Below, one piece after another: positions 41,819-50,549 of a DNA stretch of 64,000 nucleotides. The stretch's first letter is position 1. Every line of letters begins with the position of its first letter. The notes beneath the pieces are model-generated. The model was not told where the DNA came from. It searched no databases and worked only from the letters and a program-made list of their open reading frames with translations. The stretch comes from Desulfuromonadales bacterium (lineage in GTDB: Bacteria > Desulfobacterota > Desulfuromonadia > Desulfuromonadales > BM103): positions 248,001-312,000 of the forward strand of contig JACZKE010000060.1 of the NCBI GenBank assembly GCA_014860225.1, read 5' to 3'. Both the position numbers and the translations under genes were made by a program.

Positions 41819-42884
41819 CACTCAGTTTGTCAGCCTCTTCGGTGCTCTCCTCGTGATGGTTTTAACTTTCTCTGGTTGCGGCAATGATGCCCCTGAAACA
41901 ACCGGCAGGCAAGCCCCTTCTCAACCCCAGGTCAAGGTTACAAATGTTGCGCTTTACAAGGTCATACCACAGGATATTAAAGAGACCATAACGTTTCCGG
42001 GCACCCTGGAGGCTTGGGAAGATTTGACTCTGGCCGCCGAAATGGCCGGTCCGATTCGCTGGATCGGCCCCAAGGAAGGGGATCGGGTGAAAAAGGGCGA
42101 GGCGATTCTACGTATCGACCCGGAACGCCGCGAGGCTGAATTAAGCCGCGATCAAGTCGAATACGAGCTTCAGCAAAAACGTATGGAGCGTCGCCGTTCG
42201 CTGGTTGAACGTAACCTGGTGAGTCAGCAGGAATTTGAAGATGCCCGCAAGGCCTTCGAGCAGGCGCAGGCCCAACTCCGCCTCTCTAAAGTGGCCCTGG
42301 ACAAAAGCACCCTGCATAGTCCGGTAGATGGCATACTCGATCGATTGCTGGTGGATCGTGGCGAATATGTTTCCGAAGGCACTGCTGCGGCTGTTGTGAT
42401 GCAGGTCAACCGCTTGAGGGCGTTGGTGGACGTTCCCGAGAAAGAGGTTCTGACTCTGAGCGTAGGGGAGACCGCTCGGGTCTTTCCTGCCCCGGTCAAT
42501 GGTACTACTGACCCAGGATTGTCCGGTGAAATCATCCACATCTCCTACCAGGCAGATCCCGCCACCCGAACCTATCAGGCGAAAATAGCGGTGGATAATA
42601 GTGAGGGAACCCTGCGTCCCGGAATGATTGTACAGGTCGGTTTCACCCGCCAAGAGCTCAGTCAGGTCATTGCCGTTCCCCTCTACGCTCTGGTCGATCG
42701 AGAGGGCAGCAAAGTGGTTTATATCGAACAGGACGGCAAAGCGCAGATGCGTCAGATCAAAATCGGTCCCATTGTCGGCAGCCTGGCAGTGATTGAGGAA
42801 GGCCTCGCTTCCGGGGATCGACTTATTGTCAAGGGTCAGCAGTTGATCAGTGATGGTGTGGCGGTGGTTGAGGAAGGTCTCTGA
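41802..42884 (+). CDS. RND efflux periplasmic adaptor lipoprotein
   Basis: A 360-residue membrane-fusion protein. 'ALLVMVLTFSGCGND' is a lipoprotein signal with the Cys near residue 26. The lipoyl/barrel-sandwich half begins 'TFPGTLEAWEDLTLAAEMAG', a coiled-coil hairpin follows (residues about 105-165), then the second lipoyl half 'STLHSPVDGILDRLLVDRGE' and the beta-barrel domain. It links the RND pump to the TolC-like channel. Genes on both sides belong to the same tripartite pump. Confidence 0.93.
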   Translation: MMQQSNTQFVSLFGALLVMVLTFSGCGNDAPETTGRQAPSQPQVKVTNVALYKVIPQDIKETITFPGTLEAWEDLTLAAEMAGPIRWIGPKEGDRVKKGEAILRIDPERREAELSRDQVEYELQQKRMERRRSLVERNLVSQQEFEDARKAFEQAQAQLRLSKVALDKSTLHSPVDGILDRLLVDRGEYVSEGTAAAVVMQVNRLRALVDVPEKEVLTLSVGETARVFPAPVNGTTDPGLSGEIIHISYQADPATRTYQAKIAVDNSEGTLRPGMIVQVGFTRQELSQVIAVPLYALVDREGSKVVYIEQDGKAQMRQIKIGPIVGSLAVIEEGLASGDRLIVKGQQLISDGVAVVEEGL

Positions 42885-42885
42885 T

Positions 42886-45800
42886 ATGTTGATATCAAAT
42901 GCAGCCATCGGTCACCGGAGTACAATCTTCGTCCTGATGCTGATGTTTATCGTGATCGGGACTTACAGCTACATCACGCTGCCCCGTGAATCCTCCCCGG
43001 ACATCACCATTCCCAATGTCCTGGTCATCACCTCTTATGAAGGGGTGGCTCCCTCGGACATCGAGACCCTGATCACCTTACCCATCGAACGCAAGTTAAA
43101 GGGGCTTAAGGATGTTGAAGAGATTCGTTCGGTAAGCGCAGAAGGCTCTTCGATGATCACCGTCGAGTTTGCACCCAAGGTCGACATCGACAACGCCTTA
43201 CAATGGGTCCGCGACAAGGTGGACCAGTCCAAGGGTGATCTTCCCGACGATCTGGAAAACGATCCATCCATCCTCGAAATCAACCTCTCCGAATTCCCGA
43301 TCCTGATGCTGGCTGTTTCGGGTGATGTCGATGAGACTGTGCTCAAGGGTGTGGCAGAAGAACTCGAAGACCGTATCGAGGCCGTTCCAGGGGTATTGGA
43401 GGTCGATCTGACCGGCGGCCGGGAGCGAGAAATCCGAGTGGAATTCAACCCGGATCGTATGGCCGCTTACCGACTCTCTTTTGCCGAAATCCTCCAGTCT
43501 ATCCAAAGCGAAAACGTCAACATCCCCGGCGGCAGCCTTGATCTCGGCCAGGGGAAATACCTGCTGCGCATTCCCGGGGAGTTCACCGATCCGGCTGAAG
43601 TAGACGCACTGATGGTGGCGACCCGCGACGGTCGACCGATCTATCTCACGGACGTGGCGACAGTCCGGGACACTTTCGAGGACCGTACCAGCCATGCTCG
43701 GCTCAACGGCCGCAACAGTGTAACCCTGGCAGTGAAAAAACGAACCGGCGAGAACATCATTGCAGTTGCCGACCATGTCTTCGCCCTGCTTGAGGTCGCC
43801 CGGGAGCAGGTCCCTGAAGGAATAGAACTCTCCGTCACCCTGAACCAGTCGAAAAACATCCGACGCATGGTTTCGGACCTGGAAAACAACATCCTCACCG
43901 GCCTAATCCTGGTGGTCGCAGTGCTGTTTTTCTTTCTGGGGCTGAACAACGCCATGTTCGTAGCTTCGGCGATCCCTTTTTCCATGCTGCTGTCCTTCGC
44001 TACACTCCAGGCTTTGGGAATTACTCTCAACATGGTGGTTTTGTTCAGCCTGATACTGGCATTGGGTATGCTGGTGGACAATGCCATTGTTATAGTGGAG
44101 AACATCTACCGACACATGCAGGAAGGTAAAGATCGAGTCAGCGCTTCCCGACAAGCGGCACAGGAGGTCGGTTGGCCGGTGATCACCTCGACCCTGACAA
44201 CATTGTGTGCATTCGGCCCCATGATGTTCTGGCCAGGGTTGATGGGCGAGTTCATGAAATACCTGCCGCTGACCTTGATCATTGTTCTAACGTCGTCACT
44301 CTTCGTGGCCCTGGTCATCAATCCGGTACTCTGTGCCTCATTCATGCGCATCGGCAACAATCGCATGACCGATGGTGGCGATAAAACCCGCGTCCTTCGC
44401 ACTTATCGTTGGCTTCTGGAAAAATCCCTCGATCATCGTGGTCGGGTGATCGGCGGTGCGATCTTACTGATGACCTTGATCATCGTTGCTTATGGCCTGC
44501 TTGGACACGGCGTCGAGTTGTTTCCCGATTCCGAACCGAACTCGGCGTTTGTCGAGATCAAGGCTCCAGAAGGGGCCAGTCTGGAAACTTCCAATCAACT
44601 GGCTCTGGTGGCGGAAAAGATTGCACGTCAGGAACAGGACCTGAATTTCGTTATCGGTGAGGTTGGTGTTGCCTTCAGTGGTGAATCCGGAGGACAGTCC
44701 CACCAGAGCAAGATATCTCTGGAATTCGTAGATAGGCATGAACGTCACGAGGATTCCAATACTGTACTGGGACGCATCCGCAAAGCAGTTGCTTCCATGG
44801 CCGGAGCGGAAATCAAGGTGGAAAAACAGGAAAACGGCCCCCCCACAGGTCCGCCAATTAATATAGAAATCAGCGGCGAAGAAATCGACACTCTGGGCGC
44901 GCTGGTGGAACAGTCCAAGGCGTTGATCAAGGATGTTCCCGGCCTGGTTGATCTCAAGGACGATTTTTCCAAGGCCAAGCCTGAAATCAGGGTCGTTGTC
45001 AATCGCAACAAGGCTACGCTGCTGGGACTTTCTACCGCAGCTATCTCCACCACGGTCAAAGCCGCCATCAGCGGCAGTAAGGTAGGAGTTTATCGTGAAG
45101 GCAAGGACGAGTACGACATCATCGCTCGCCTACCCGAATCGCGTCGCCAAAATTTGTCCGATATCGGCGGCTTACTGATCCCAACCGCGACCGGGGCTCC
45201 TATCCCCCTGTCCACAGTGGCCCAGATCGAGCTCGGCACCGGGTTTGGCGCTATCCGCCATATCGATCAGGACCGGGTGGTGACTCTCTCCGCCAATACC
45301 TTCGGCCGCAACAGCAACGAGGTATTGAAAGACGTGCAGAACCAACTGGCCGCTCTCGACCTGCCTGTCGGATACATGATAGATTTCTCCGGTGAGCAGG
45401 AAGAGCAACAGAACGCGACGGCATTTCTTGGCAAAGCCTTCATATCCGCGGTTTTCCTTATTTCGATAGTTCTCCTCACCCAGTTCAACTCGGTACGGCA
45501 AACACTGATCGTCATGACCTCAGTGATTCTTTCGCTGACAGGTGTCTTCCTCGGACTGATAATGACCGCTACCCCCTTCGGCATCATCATGACAGGTATC
45601 GGAGTGATTTCCCTCGCCGGGGTGGTGGTCAACAACGCCATCGTGCTGATCGATTACATTAACCAGTTGCGTAGAGATGGGATGGAGTTGAGGGAGTCCC
45701 TGGTTCGCGCCGGCGTGGTGCGTTTTCGTCCGGTCATGCTCACAGCCATAACAACCATCCTCGGTCTACTTCCGATGGCCGTAGGAGTGAGCTTTGACTT

Positions 45801-46011
45801 TCGCAACCTTGCTTGGGAAATTGGCGGTGAATCAGCTCAGTGGTGGGGGCCGATGGCGGTCGCCGTTATCTTTGGCCTGGCCATGGCAACATTGCTGACG
45901 CTGATCGTAGTACCGGTGCTCTATTCGTTGTCGCAGACATTCTCATTGAGAGGAGTATTGACTAGGTCAAAAGGAACAAAGCATGGCAAGGGAGTCGCAA
46001 TTACGTCGTGA
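42886..46011 (+). CDS. RND-family efflux pump, inner-membrane subunit
   Basis: About 1041 residues. 'MLISNAAIGHRSTIFVLMLM' begins the first membrane helix, and 'LPRESSPDITIPNVLVITSY' and 'GVAPSDIETLITLPIERKLK' the first pore domain. Motif-D-like 'LILALGMLVDNAIVIVENIY' in helix 4 carries the proton-relay acidic residues, and a second membrane half holds 'ISLAGVVVNNAIVLIDYI'. It belongs to the AcrB/HAE family; the substrate is unpredictable. The ATG at 42886 follows GAGGAAGG; the track's 42850 lies within the adaptor gene. It ends the tetR operon. Confidence 0.94.
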   Translation: MLISNAAIGHRSTIFVLMLMFIVIGTYSYITLPRESSPDITIPNVLVITSYEGVAPSDIETLITLPIERKLKGLKDVEEIRSVSAEGSSMITVEFAPKVDIDNALQWVRDKVDQSKGDLPDDLENDPSILEINLSEFPILMLAVSGDVDETVLKGVAEELEDRIEAVPGVLEVDLTGGREREIRVEFNPDRMAAYRLSFAEILQSIQSENVNIPGGSLDLGQGKYLLRIPGEFTDPAEVDALMVATRDGRPIYLTDVATVRDTFEDRTSHARLNGRNSVTLAVKKRTGENIIAVADHVFALLEVAREQVPEGIELSVTLNQSKNIRRMVSDLENNILTGLILVVAVLFFFLGLNNAMFVASAIPFSMLLSFATLQALGITLNMVVLFSLILALGMLVDNAIVIVENIYRHMQEGKDRVSASRQAAQEVGWPVITSTLTTLCAFGPMMFWPGLMGEFMKYLPLTLIIVLTSSLFVALVINPVLCASFMRIGNNRMTDGGDKTRVLRTYRWLLEKSLDHRGRVIGGAILLMTLIIVAYGLLGHGVELFPDSEPNSAFVEIKAPEGASLETSNQLALVAEKIARQEQDLNFVIGEVGVAFSGESGGQSHQSKISLEFVDRHERHEDSNTVLGRIRKAVASMAGAEIKVEKQENGPPTGPPINIEISGEEIDTLGALVEQSKALIKDVPGLVDLKDDFSKAKPEIRVVVNRNKATLLGLSTAAISTTVKAAISGSKVGVYREGKDEYDIIARLPESRRQNLSDIGGLLIPTATGAPIPLSTVAQIELGTGFGAIRHIDQDRVVTLSANTFGRNSNEVLKDVQNQLAALDLPVGYMIDFSGEQEEQQNATAFLGKAFISAVFLISIVLLTQFNSVRQTLIVMTSVILSLTGVFLGLIMTATPFGIIMTGIGVISLAGVVVNNAIVLIDYINQLRRDGMELRESLVRAGVVRFRPVMLTAITTILGLLPMAVGVSFDFRNLAWEIGGESAQWWGPMAVAVIFGLAMATLLTLIVVPVLYSLSQTFSLRGVLTRSKGTKHGKGVAITS

Positions 46012-46570
46012 TAAAGTTTAAGTCAGGAGATGTACAAATACGGTTTCGTCAGGAAGGGGCAATCAACCACCAGATTTCCCATAAGCCTAGCAATGTGCAG
46101 TTGTAACGGAGGAACGCGCTGTATTCACATAAATATTCTCCTGTTTTTGCTGTCGAAAATCGATTGTTAAGCCCCTTTGTATTGTTTGTCGGTGTTCAGA
46201 TTCGCCAAAATTCAGGATTCCTGTAAACACTGAAATCTTATACAAGTATCCACCAAAACCTTCCTCAGGGATTCTCTCAAATGACCGTGCTCGTGTTATT
46301 GTGCGCGTCAAATGTGTCCGATTCATTTAATCAATAACTGAACATCGTCTTCATCTCTTACCTCCCAAGAGAAACCAAAACCCGTTGCCCCACAGTCGTC
46401 CTCCTGGTCTGTGGGGCTTTTTTGTTAAATATCAGGGTTTCCAAGAACCGCCGATTTGTCCTCTCCGTGACCTGCAAATTTCAATAAGACGACTTACTGC
46501 ACTAACACATTTTGATTTGAGGTCCTCCATGTGCTAGGTTGAGAGCATCTTTTTTTGGGCAGGTTCATGA
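46012..46570. other. Long intergenic stretch with one terminator
   Basis: No gene is recognised in these 559 bases. A minus ORF at 46087-46326 has no family features or RBS that I can defend. The only clear element is the terminator at 46387-46424. Confidence 0.6.
46387..46424 (+). terminator. Rho-independent terminator
   Basis: GCCCCACAG and CTGTGGGGC form a perfect 9-bp stem with a 13-base loop, followed by TTTTTTG. It lies about 375 bp after the RND pump and may end its transcript. Confidence 0.9.
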
Positions 46571-46960
46571 ATGAGAGTAAGAGGATTTCTCCTGACTCTG
46601 ATGCTGGGAATTCCCCTGTGCGCTGCTATGTGCGCAGCGGAATCTGCAGAGCGTTCAATGGTTGTTACCGTTACTGCATTCAACTCGGTGCCCTCGCAGA
46701 CCGATTTGAATCCATCAATCGCTGCTTGGGGAGATCGGCTCAAACCCGGTATGAAAGCCGTGGCGGTTTCCCGCGACCTTCTCGAAGATGGATTTACGAG
46801 GGGAACTACCCTGCGAATCGAAGGAATGGATGGTGAATACGTCGTCCTCGACAAAATAGCATCACGTCACACAAAGCGGATTGACATCTATATGGGCACG
46901 GATGTTCAGAAGGCAAGGCAGTTTGGCGTCAGACAACTGCGAATCTACTGGAACGATTAA
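46571..46960 (+). CDS. Exported 3D-domain protein
   Basis: A 129-residue protein with a signal peptide ('VRGFLLTLMLGIPLCAAMCA'). The mature part is a 3D (double-psi barrel) domain: 'VTAFNSVPSQTDLNPSIAAW', 'VAVSRDLLEDGFTRGTTLRI' and 'RIDIYMGTDVQKARQFGVRQ' correspond to the family blocks that end in the Asp-containing strand. Such domains occur in lytic transglycosylases and cell-wall proteins. In this short stand-alone form the role in the periplasm is unknown. The aspartate-rich motif is partly altered ('LDKIASRHTKRIDIY'). Confidence 0.8.
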   Translation: MRVRGFLLTLMLGIPLCAAMCAAESAERSMVVTVTAFNSVPSQTDLNPSIAAWGDRLKPGMKAVAVSRDLLEDGFTRGTTLRIEGMDGEYVVLDKIASRHTKRIDIYMGTDVQKARQFGVRQLRIYWND

Positions 46961-46975
46961 CTCACTTTCGACATG

Positions 46976-47391
46976 ATGGGACCGATTCCAGGTGCCCACA
47001 TACCCCGCCTTTTCCAAAAGCTGCCCTTCCATTACGGATGGGCTATCGTTTTCACCGGCGCTCTCATTCAATCGTCTGTCTCGGTTTAGCCCGTTTCGCA
47101 TACGGTATGCTGCTTCCAGCAATGCGTGCCGGCCTCGGACTGAACTACGAGCAGATAGGTTTTATCAGTACCGGCAATTTCGCCGGATATCTGATCGCCG
47201 TGATTGCCGCCCCTGCGCTTATAAGGTGCTTCCAGCCGCGGATCACTATTGTCGGTGGCCTGTTGCTCATCGCCTTGTGTATGCTCGGCATATCCCGTCT
47301 GGGGCACCTGCCGATTCAGGCTGTAGAAAACAGTCGCCATAAAGCACCGCCTAAGGTACAGGTTTTGGCGCCGGAGCTGGCAAGCGAATAA
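46976..47391 (+). pseudogene. Broken MFS transporter (YbfB/YjiJ-like)
   Basis: The start region reads 'LPFHYGWAIVFTGALIQ' in one frame and continues after a frameshift as 'CLGLARFAYGMLLPAMRAG' and 'LNYEQIGFISTGNFAGYLIA' in the frame of ORF 47038. These are the first two or three membrane helices of a YbfB/YjiJ-type major facilitator, as I recall that family. After 'LLLIALCMLGISRLGHL' similarity ends, although a complete member has about 390 residues. Frameshift plus 3' truncation make this a dead fragment. Confidence 0.8.
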
Positions 47392-47535
47392 TTTCTTTTT
47401 ATATAGATAATTGAATTTACATATTGACCTCTTGCCCTCTGAATGTTAGAGGAATAAAAGGAATTGTACGCCCCCTTGGGTCATCAGCACTTGTCGCGCC
47501 ACATGAAGCTTCTCCCTTAAAACCAGGAGGATACC

Positions 47536-48312
47536 ATGTCAGAAGATCTGATTCTCAGTTGCAAAGAGGGTGCAATCGGCCGGATTACACTGAACCGCCC
47601 GGAGGCGATGAATACCTTTACGATCCCTTTTGCCGAACAGCTAGATACCGCACTCTGGGCCATGGAAGATGATCCGGAGATCGGGGTTGTCATCATCGAC
47701 GCGGCCGGTAAGAACTTCTGCACAGGCATATCGCTCGACCAGTTCCCCTCTCAAACCCAGCGCGAAGCCCGTGAATTCCTCTATCAGATTGACGCTTTCT
47801 ATCACACACTGGCACGCATGAAGACGGTGACGATCGCTGCTGTGCATGGCTACGCCCTGGCCAACGGCGCAGGGTTGGCCTTCGGTTGCGATCTGACCGT
47901 TGCCGCCGACACGGCTGTATTCGGTACCACTGCCATCAATGTCGGTCTGATCTGCCTGGGGCCGGCGGCGCCGATGATGCGTTCACTAGGGCTGAAAAAA
48001 ACTCTCGAAATGGTCCTCACCGGAGAGATGATCAAAGCGGCGGAAGCGGAAAGGCTCGGATTGGTGAACAAGGTCGTTCCCGAGGAGGATTTGAAAGAGG
48101 CCGCCAACAGCTTGGCCGGCAAGCTGGCCGCCAAGAGCCCGCTGGCTCTGCAGATCGGCAAGGAGGGAATCAATCGGCTGCACGACACCCCTTATCACCA
48201 GGGTCTGGATGTGATGGACGATCTCTTTGCAACACTCTGTTCCACGGAAGATGCGGTTGAGGGCGTAAGCGCCTTCCTGGCAAAGCGCCCGCCGTTGTGG
48301 AAAAAGCGTTAA
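47536..48312 (+). CDS. Enoyl-CoA hydratase/isomerase (crotonase) family protein
   Basis: A 258-residue crotonase-fold protein. 'GRITLNRPEAMNTFTIPFAE', 'IAAVHGYALANGAGLAFGCD' and 'TLEMVLTGEMIKAAEAERLG' follow the usual order; 'AAGKNFCTGISLDQF' shapes the oxyanion hole. Compared with rat mitochondrial hydratase (recalled), the two catalytic glutamates are replaced, Gly in 'NGAGLA' and Ala in 'FGTTAINVGL'. It therefore probably does not perform simple hydration, although CoA-ester binding is likely. AGGAGG precedes the ATG. It is isolated from other beta-oxidation genes. Confidence 0.86.
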   Translation: MSEDLILSCKEGAIGRITLNRPEAMNTFTIPFAEQLDTALWAMEDDPEIGVVIIDAAGKNFCTGISLDQFPSQTQREAREFLYQIDAFYHTLARMKTVTIAAVHGYALANGAGLAFGCDLTVAADTAVFGTTAINVGLICLGPAAPMMRSLGLKKTLEMVLTGEMIKAAEAERLGLVNKVVPEEDLKEAANSLAGKLAAKSPLALQIGKEGINRLHDTPYHQGLDVMDDLFATLCSTEDAVEGVSAFLAKRPPLWKKR

Positions 48313-48497
48313 ATGGTCCAGGACCCGACCGACCGGTATATCGCGACTATACGCTGAACGAGATCCGGCATTTCCTTGCCGAATACCAGAGTGCGGATGG
48401 TTTTATCCTGGAACCCGATCGGCGATTGAACGTCCTGACCTGAGTGAAAAGTTGGTGATGGGAGTTGGTGATGGGATGTAAGCCTCCGCACCAGTGG

Positions 48498-48686
48498 CTA
48501 TTTCCTTGGGCAGTCATCGGGCAGAAAAGCGAGCACTGCGCCAACGACGAATCCGAACAGCGCCCCTGACCAGGGGCTGGCGAGAGCGCCTCAGGTGCCG
48601 CCGGCACACTGGCCGAGATAGCCGATCAGGGCGCCAAGAAGGACTCCCCCCGTTCCGAAAACCAACAATTTGATGCTTTTCTTCAC
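48498..48686 (-). CDS. DUF6132-like small membrane protein with in-frame TGA (possible selenocysteine)
   Basis: A 62-codon minus-strand ORF interrupted once by TGA at 48591-48593. It starts with GTG after GGAGG and reads 'VKKSIKLLVFGTGGVLLGAL' then 'IGYLGQCAGGT', TGA, and 'GALASPWSGALFGFVVGAV' with 'LAFLPDDCPRK'. The family, as I recall it, has a CxxGxC motif followed by a Ser/Asn-Pro and a second helix. Here the first Cys is kept and TGA takes the second Cys position. Downstream, GCCCC-tggtca-GGGGC forms a hairpin 18 bases after the TGA, with G in the second loop position as in bacterial SECIS elements. A nonsense mutation is the alternative. Confidence 0.55.
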
Positions 48687-48771
48687 AAAACCTCCGGGTC
48701 TGACATGTTCTGTTTCAAGCTCACCGGCAGCAATGGAGCGCAGCGTAATTGTCGTCCGGTGCAGCCCCTTA

Positions 48772-49187
48772 TTATGCGTTTCCATCTAGTGGGCCTACCC
48801 AGAAAAATGGGTTGTGCGCCACCTCCCAAAGATGACCGTCGAGATCTTTGAAGTACCCACTGTAACCACCCCAAAACACTTTCTGCGGTTTCTTTACAAA
48901 GTTGCGCCGGCTTCAACTGCTTGTAATATAACCTCATCAACTTCTTGTTCCGAGCTTACATTGTGAGCGAGCGCAAATGACTCGAAGCCCTCTCCTTCGG
49001 GAGATAACGTGGCATCTTCCGCCAATGCTTCTCGTCCATACAAACCAAGCCACGTACCGTTGAGTGTGAAAAACGCGACTTCCGGTGGGGACTTCATTCG
49101 GGGAAAACCGAGTCCTTTCTCATAGAAATCAATCGCCGCCGCAAGATTGCGGACGCCGAGTGTGATCATGCTTATTCTTGGCTTCAT
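48772..49187 (-). pseudogene. VOC/glyoxalase-family protein gene with a frameshift
   Basis: The gene opens 'MKPRISMITLGVRNLAAAID' and 'FYEKGLGFPRM', typical of the VOC fold of glyoxalase/bleomycin-resistance proteins. At 'VEAGATL' the frame stops with TAA. One base over, it continues as 'VKKPQKVFWGGYSGYFKDLD' and 'GHLWEVAHNPFFWVG', which is the standard VOC ending 'DPDGHLWEVAHNP'. A single-base indel near 48890-48900 therefore breaks a normal 138-residue protein. A sequencing error is possible. Confidence 0.85.
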
Positions 49188-49284
49188 GATTGCAGCTTCC
49201 TTCTTCTACGCATAATGGTTCATGATAACTAGTTTCCGGACGAAAACCAGGCTAAAGGTTTGAATATGATGGTGAGAACCGCTA

Positions 49285-49458
49285 TTGTTAAAAGAAGATG
49301 ACAGCAGAGAAGTGATTGATGACATCAGACGGGGAAGTGTCATCTGTTTTTATCGCAAGGATGAAAGTCGGATTCACATCCGAATTCTCACACCCCAAGA
49401 CGTAAAAACCTACTCAGGTCCCAAGTTCTCTGCCGGTAAGGACAGTACTCCAGGTTAA
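49285..49458 (+). CDS. Possible 57-residue hypothetical protein
   Basis: An ORF below the track limit starting at TTG, with GGTGAG upstream. The product is 'LLKEDDSREVIDDIRRGSVI' then 'CFYRKDESRIHIRILTPQDV' and a basic tail. Its composition looks protein-like (charged surface, beta-type middle), but I recognise no family and see no promoter. It may be a fragment of an older gene within this degraded stretch. Confidence 0.3.
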   Translation: MLKEDDSREVIDDIRRGSVICFYRKDESRIHIRILTPQDVKTYSGPKFSAGKDSTPG

Positions 49459-49614
49459 TTGAAATTGACCTTCATTCAGAGGAAACAGAATAACCATGTC
49501 AGTATCAACCTCTATCAAATCGATCCCGAGTTAACGTCTCATCGTTAGCTCCCTGTTTTAAGAATCCCCTTATTCCCCTGTACTCAAATTGGTTAATCAA
49601 ATAAAATAGCTGCA

Positions 49615-50469
49615 ATGACTGATATCGGGCATGACTTACTTAAACATTTGACGCTGGAACGCCTCGAAGAAAACCTGTATCGCGGTGACAGCCGCGACAT
49701 AGGCGGCCCGAACGTGTTTGGCGGGCAGGTCCTTGGACAGGCCTTGTTTGCCGCCAGCCAGACTGTTGAGGGCCGCGATGTGCATTCGCTGCATGCGTAT
49801 TTTCTTCGCCCTGGCGACAAGAATGCACCTGTTGTTTATGAGGTGGAACAGACGCGCGACGGGAAAAGTTATGCGACCCGGAGAATTGTCGCCATCCAGC
49901 GTGGTAAGCCGATCTTTAACATGTCTGCGTCGTTCCAGGTGAGAGAGGAGGGTATCGAACATCAATTCGCGATGCCCGTGGTGCCAGGTCCGGACGGATT
50001 GCCCAACATGACGGAACTTGCCAGGCAGACATTTGTGGAAGTTCCCGACAAATTAAGCCGGTTCCTTTCGTGGCAACGTCCCATCGAATTTCGTCCCGTC
50101 CAGCCAACGCATCCTCTCCATCCTGAAGCATGTCCACCGTTTCGTAACCTCTGGATGCGCGCCAATGGAGTTTTCCCTGACGATCCGGCAATGCATAAGG
50201 TTCTTCTGGCTTATGCTTCTGACTTTTCCCTGCTCGGTACAGCTTTGCTGCCTCACGCCCTGACCTTCTATCAGAGTACGATTCGTGCGGCAAGCCTTGA
50301 TCACGCCATGTGGTTTCATCGCGACTTCCGCATGGACGAGTGGCTGCTGTATAGCATGGACAGCCCGAGCGCATCCCACGGACGGGGTTTCAGTCGCGGC
50401 AATCTCTTCAGCCGCGAGGGCAAGCTGGTCGCATCTGTGGCCCAGGAAGGGATGATCCGCAAGATCTGA
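49615..50469 (+). CDS. tesB: Acyl-CoA thioesterase II
   Basis: A 284-residue double-hotdog thioesterase hydrolysing medium- and long-chain acyl-CoA. 'IGGPNVFGGQVLGQALFAAS' and 'VHSLHAYFLRPGDKNAPVVY' are conserved N-terminal blocks, and the C-terminal repeat has 'LDHAMWFHRDFRMDEWLLYS' with 'RGFSRGNLFSREGKLVASVA', which contain the catalytic Asp and Gln regions of TesB. Length matches E. coli TesB. It precedes a nitronate monooxygenase-like gene by 80 bp, perhaps in a shared acyl-CoA context. Confidence 0.95.
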   Translation: MTDIGHDLLKHLTLERLEENLYRGDSRDIGGPNVFGGQVLGQALFAASQTVEGRDVHSLHAYFLRPGDKNAPVVYEVEQTRDGKSYATRRIVAIQRGKPIFNMSASFQVREEGIEHQFAMPVVPGPDGLPNMTELARQTFVEVPDKLSRFLSWQRPIEFRPVQPTHPLHPEACPPFRNLWMRANGVFPDDPAMHKVLLAYASDFSLLGTALLPHALTFYQSTIRAASLDHAMWFHRDFRMDEWLLYSMDSPSASHGRGFSRGNLFSREGKLVASVAQEGMIRKI

Positions 50470-50549
50470 TGGCGGCGCAGAAAGCCATAAGACAGCGTTG
50501 CCTGCAACCTTCACCTGGAATGCAGAACCATTGATTGAGGCTATGAACG

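Noticed and set aside
46087-46326. Minus-strand ORF of 79 aa in the gap after the RND pump
   Set aside because: No RBS, domain or hydrophobic pattern supports it.
48313-48442. Coding-like stretch after the crotonase gene ('NEIRHFLAEYQSADGF')
   Set aside because: It could be the end of a lost gene, but there is no start, no recognisable family and the frame is short; left as part of the decay zone.
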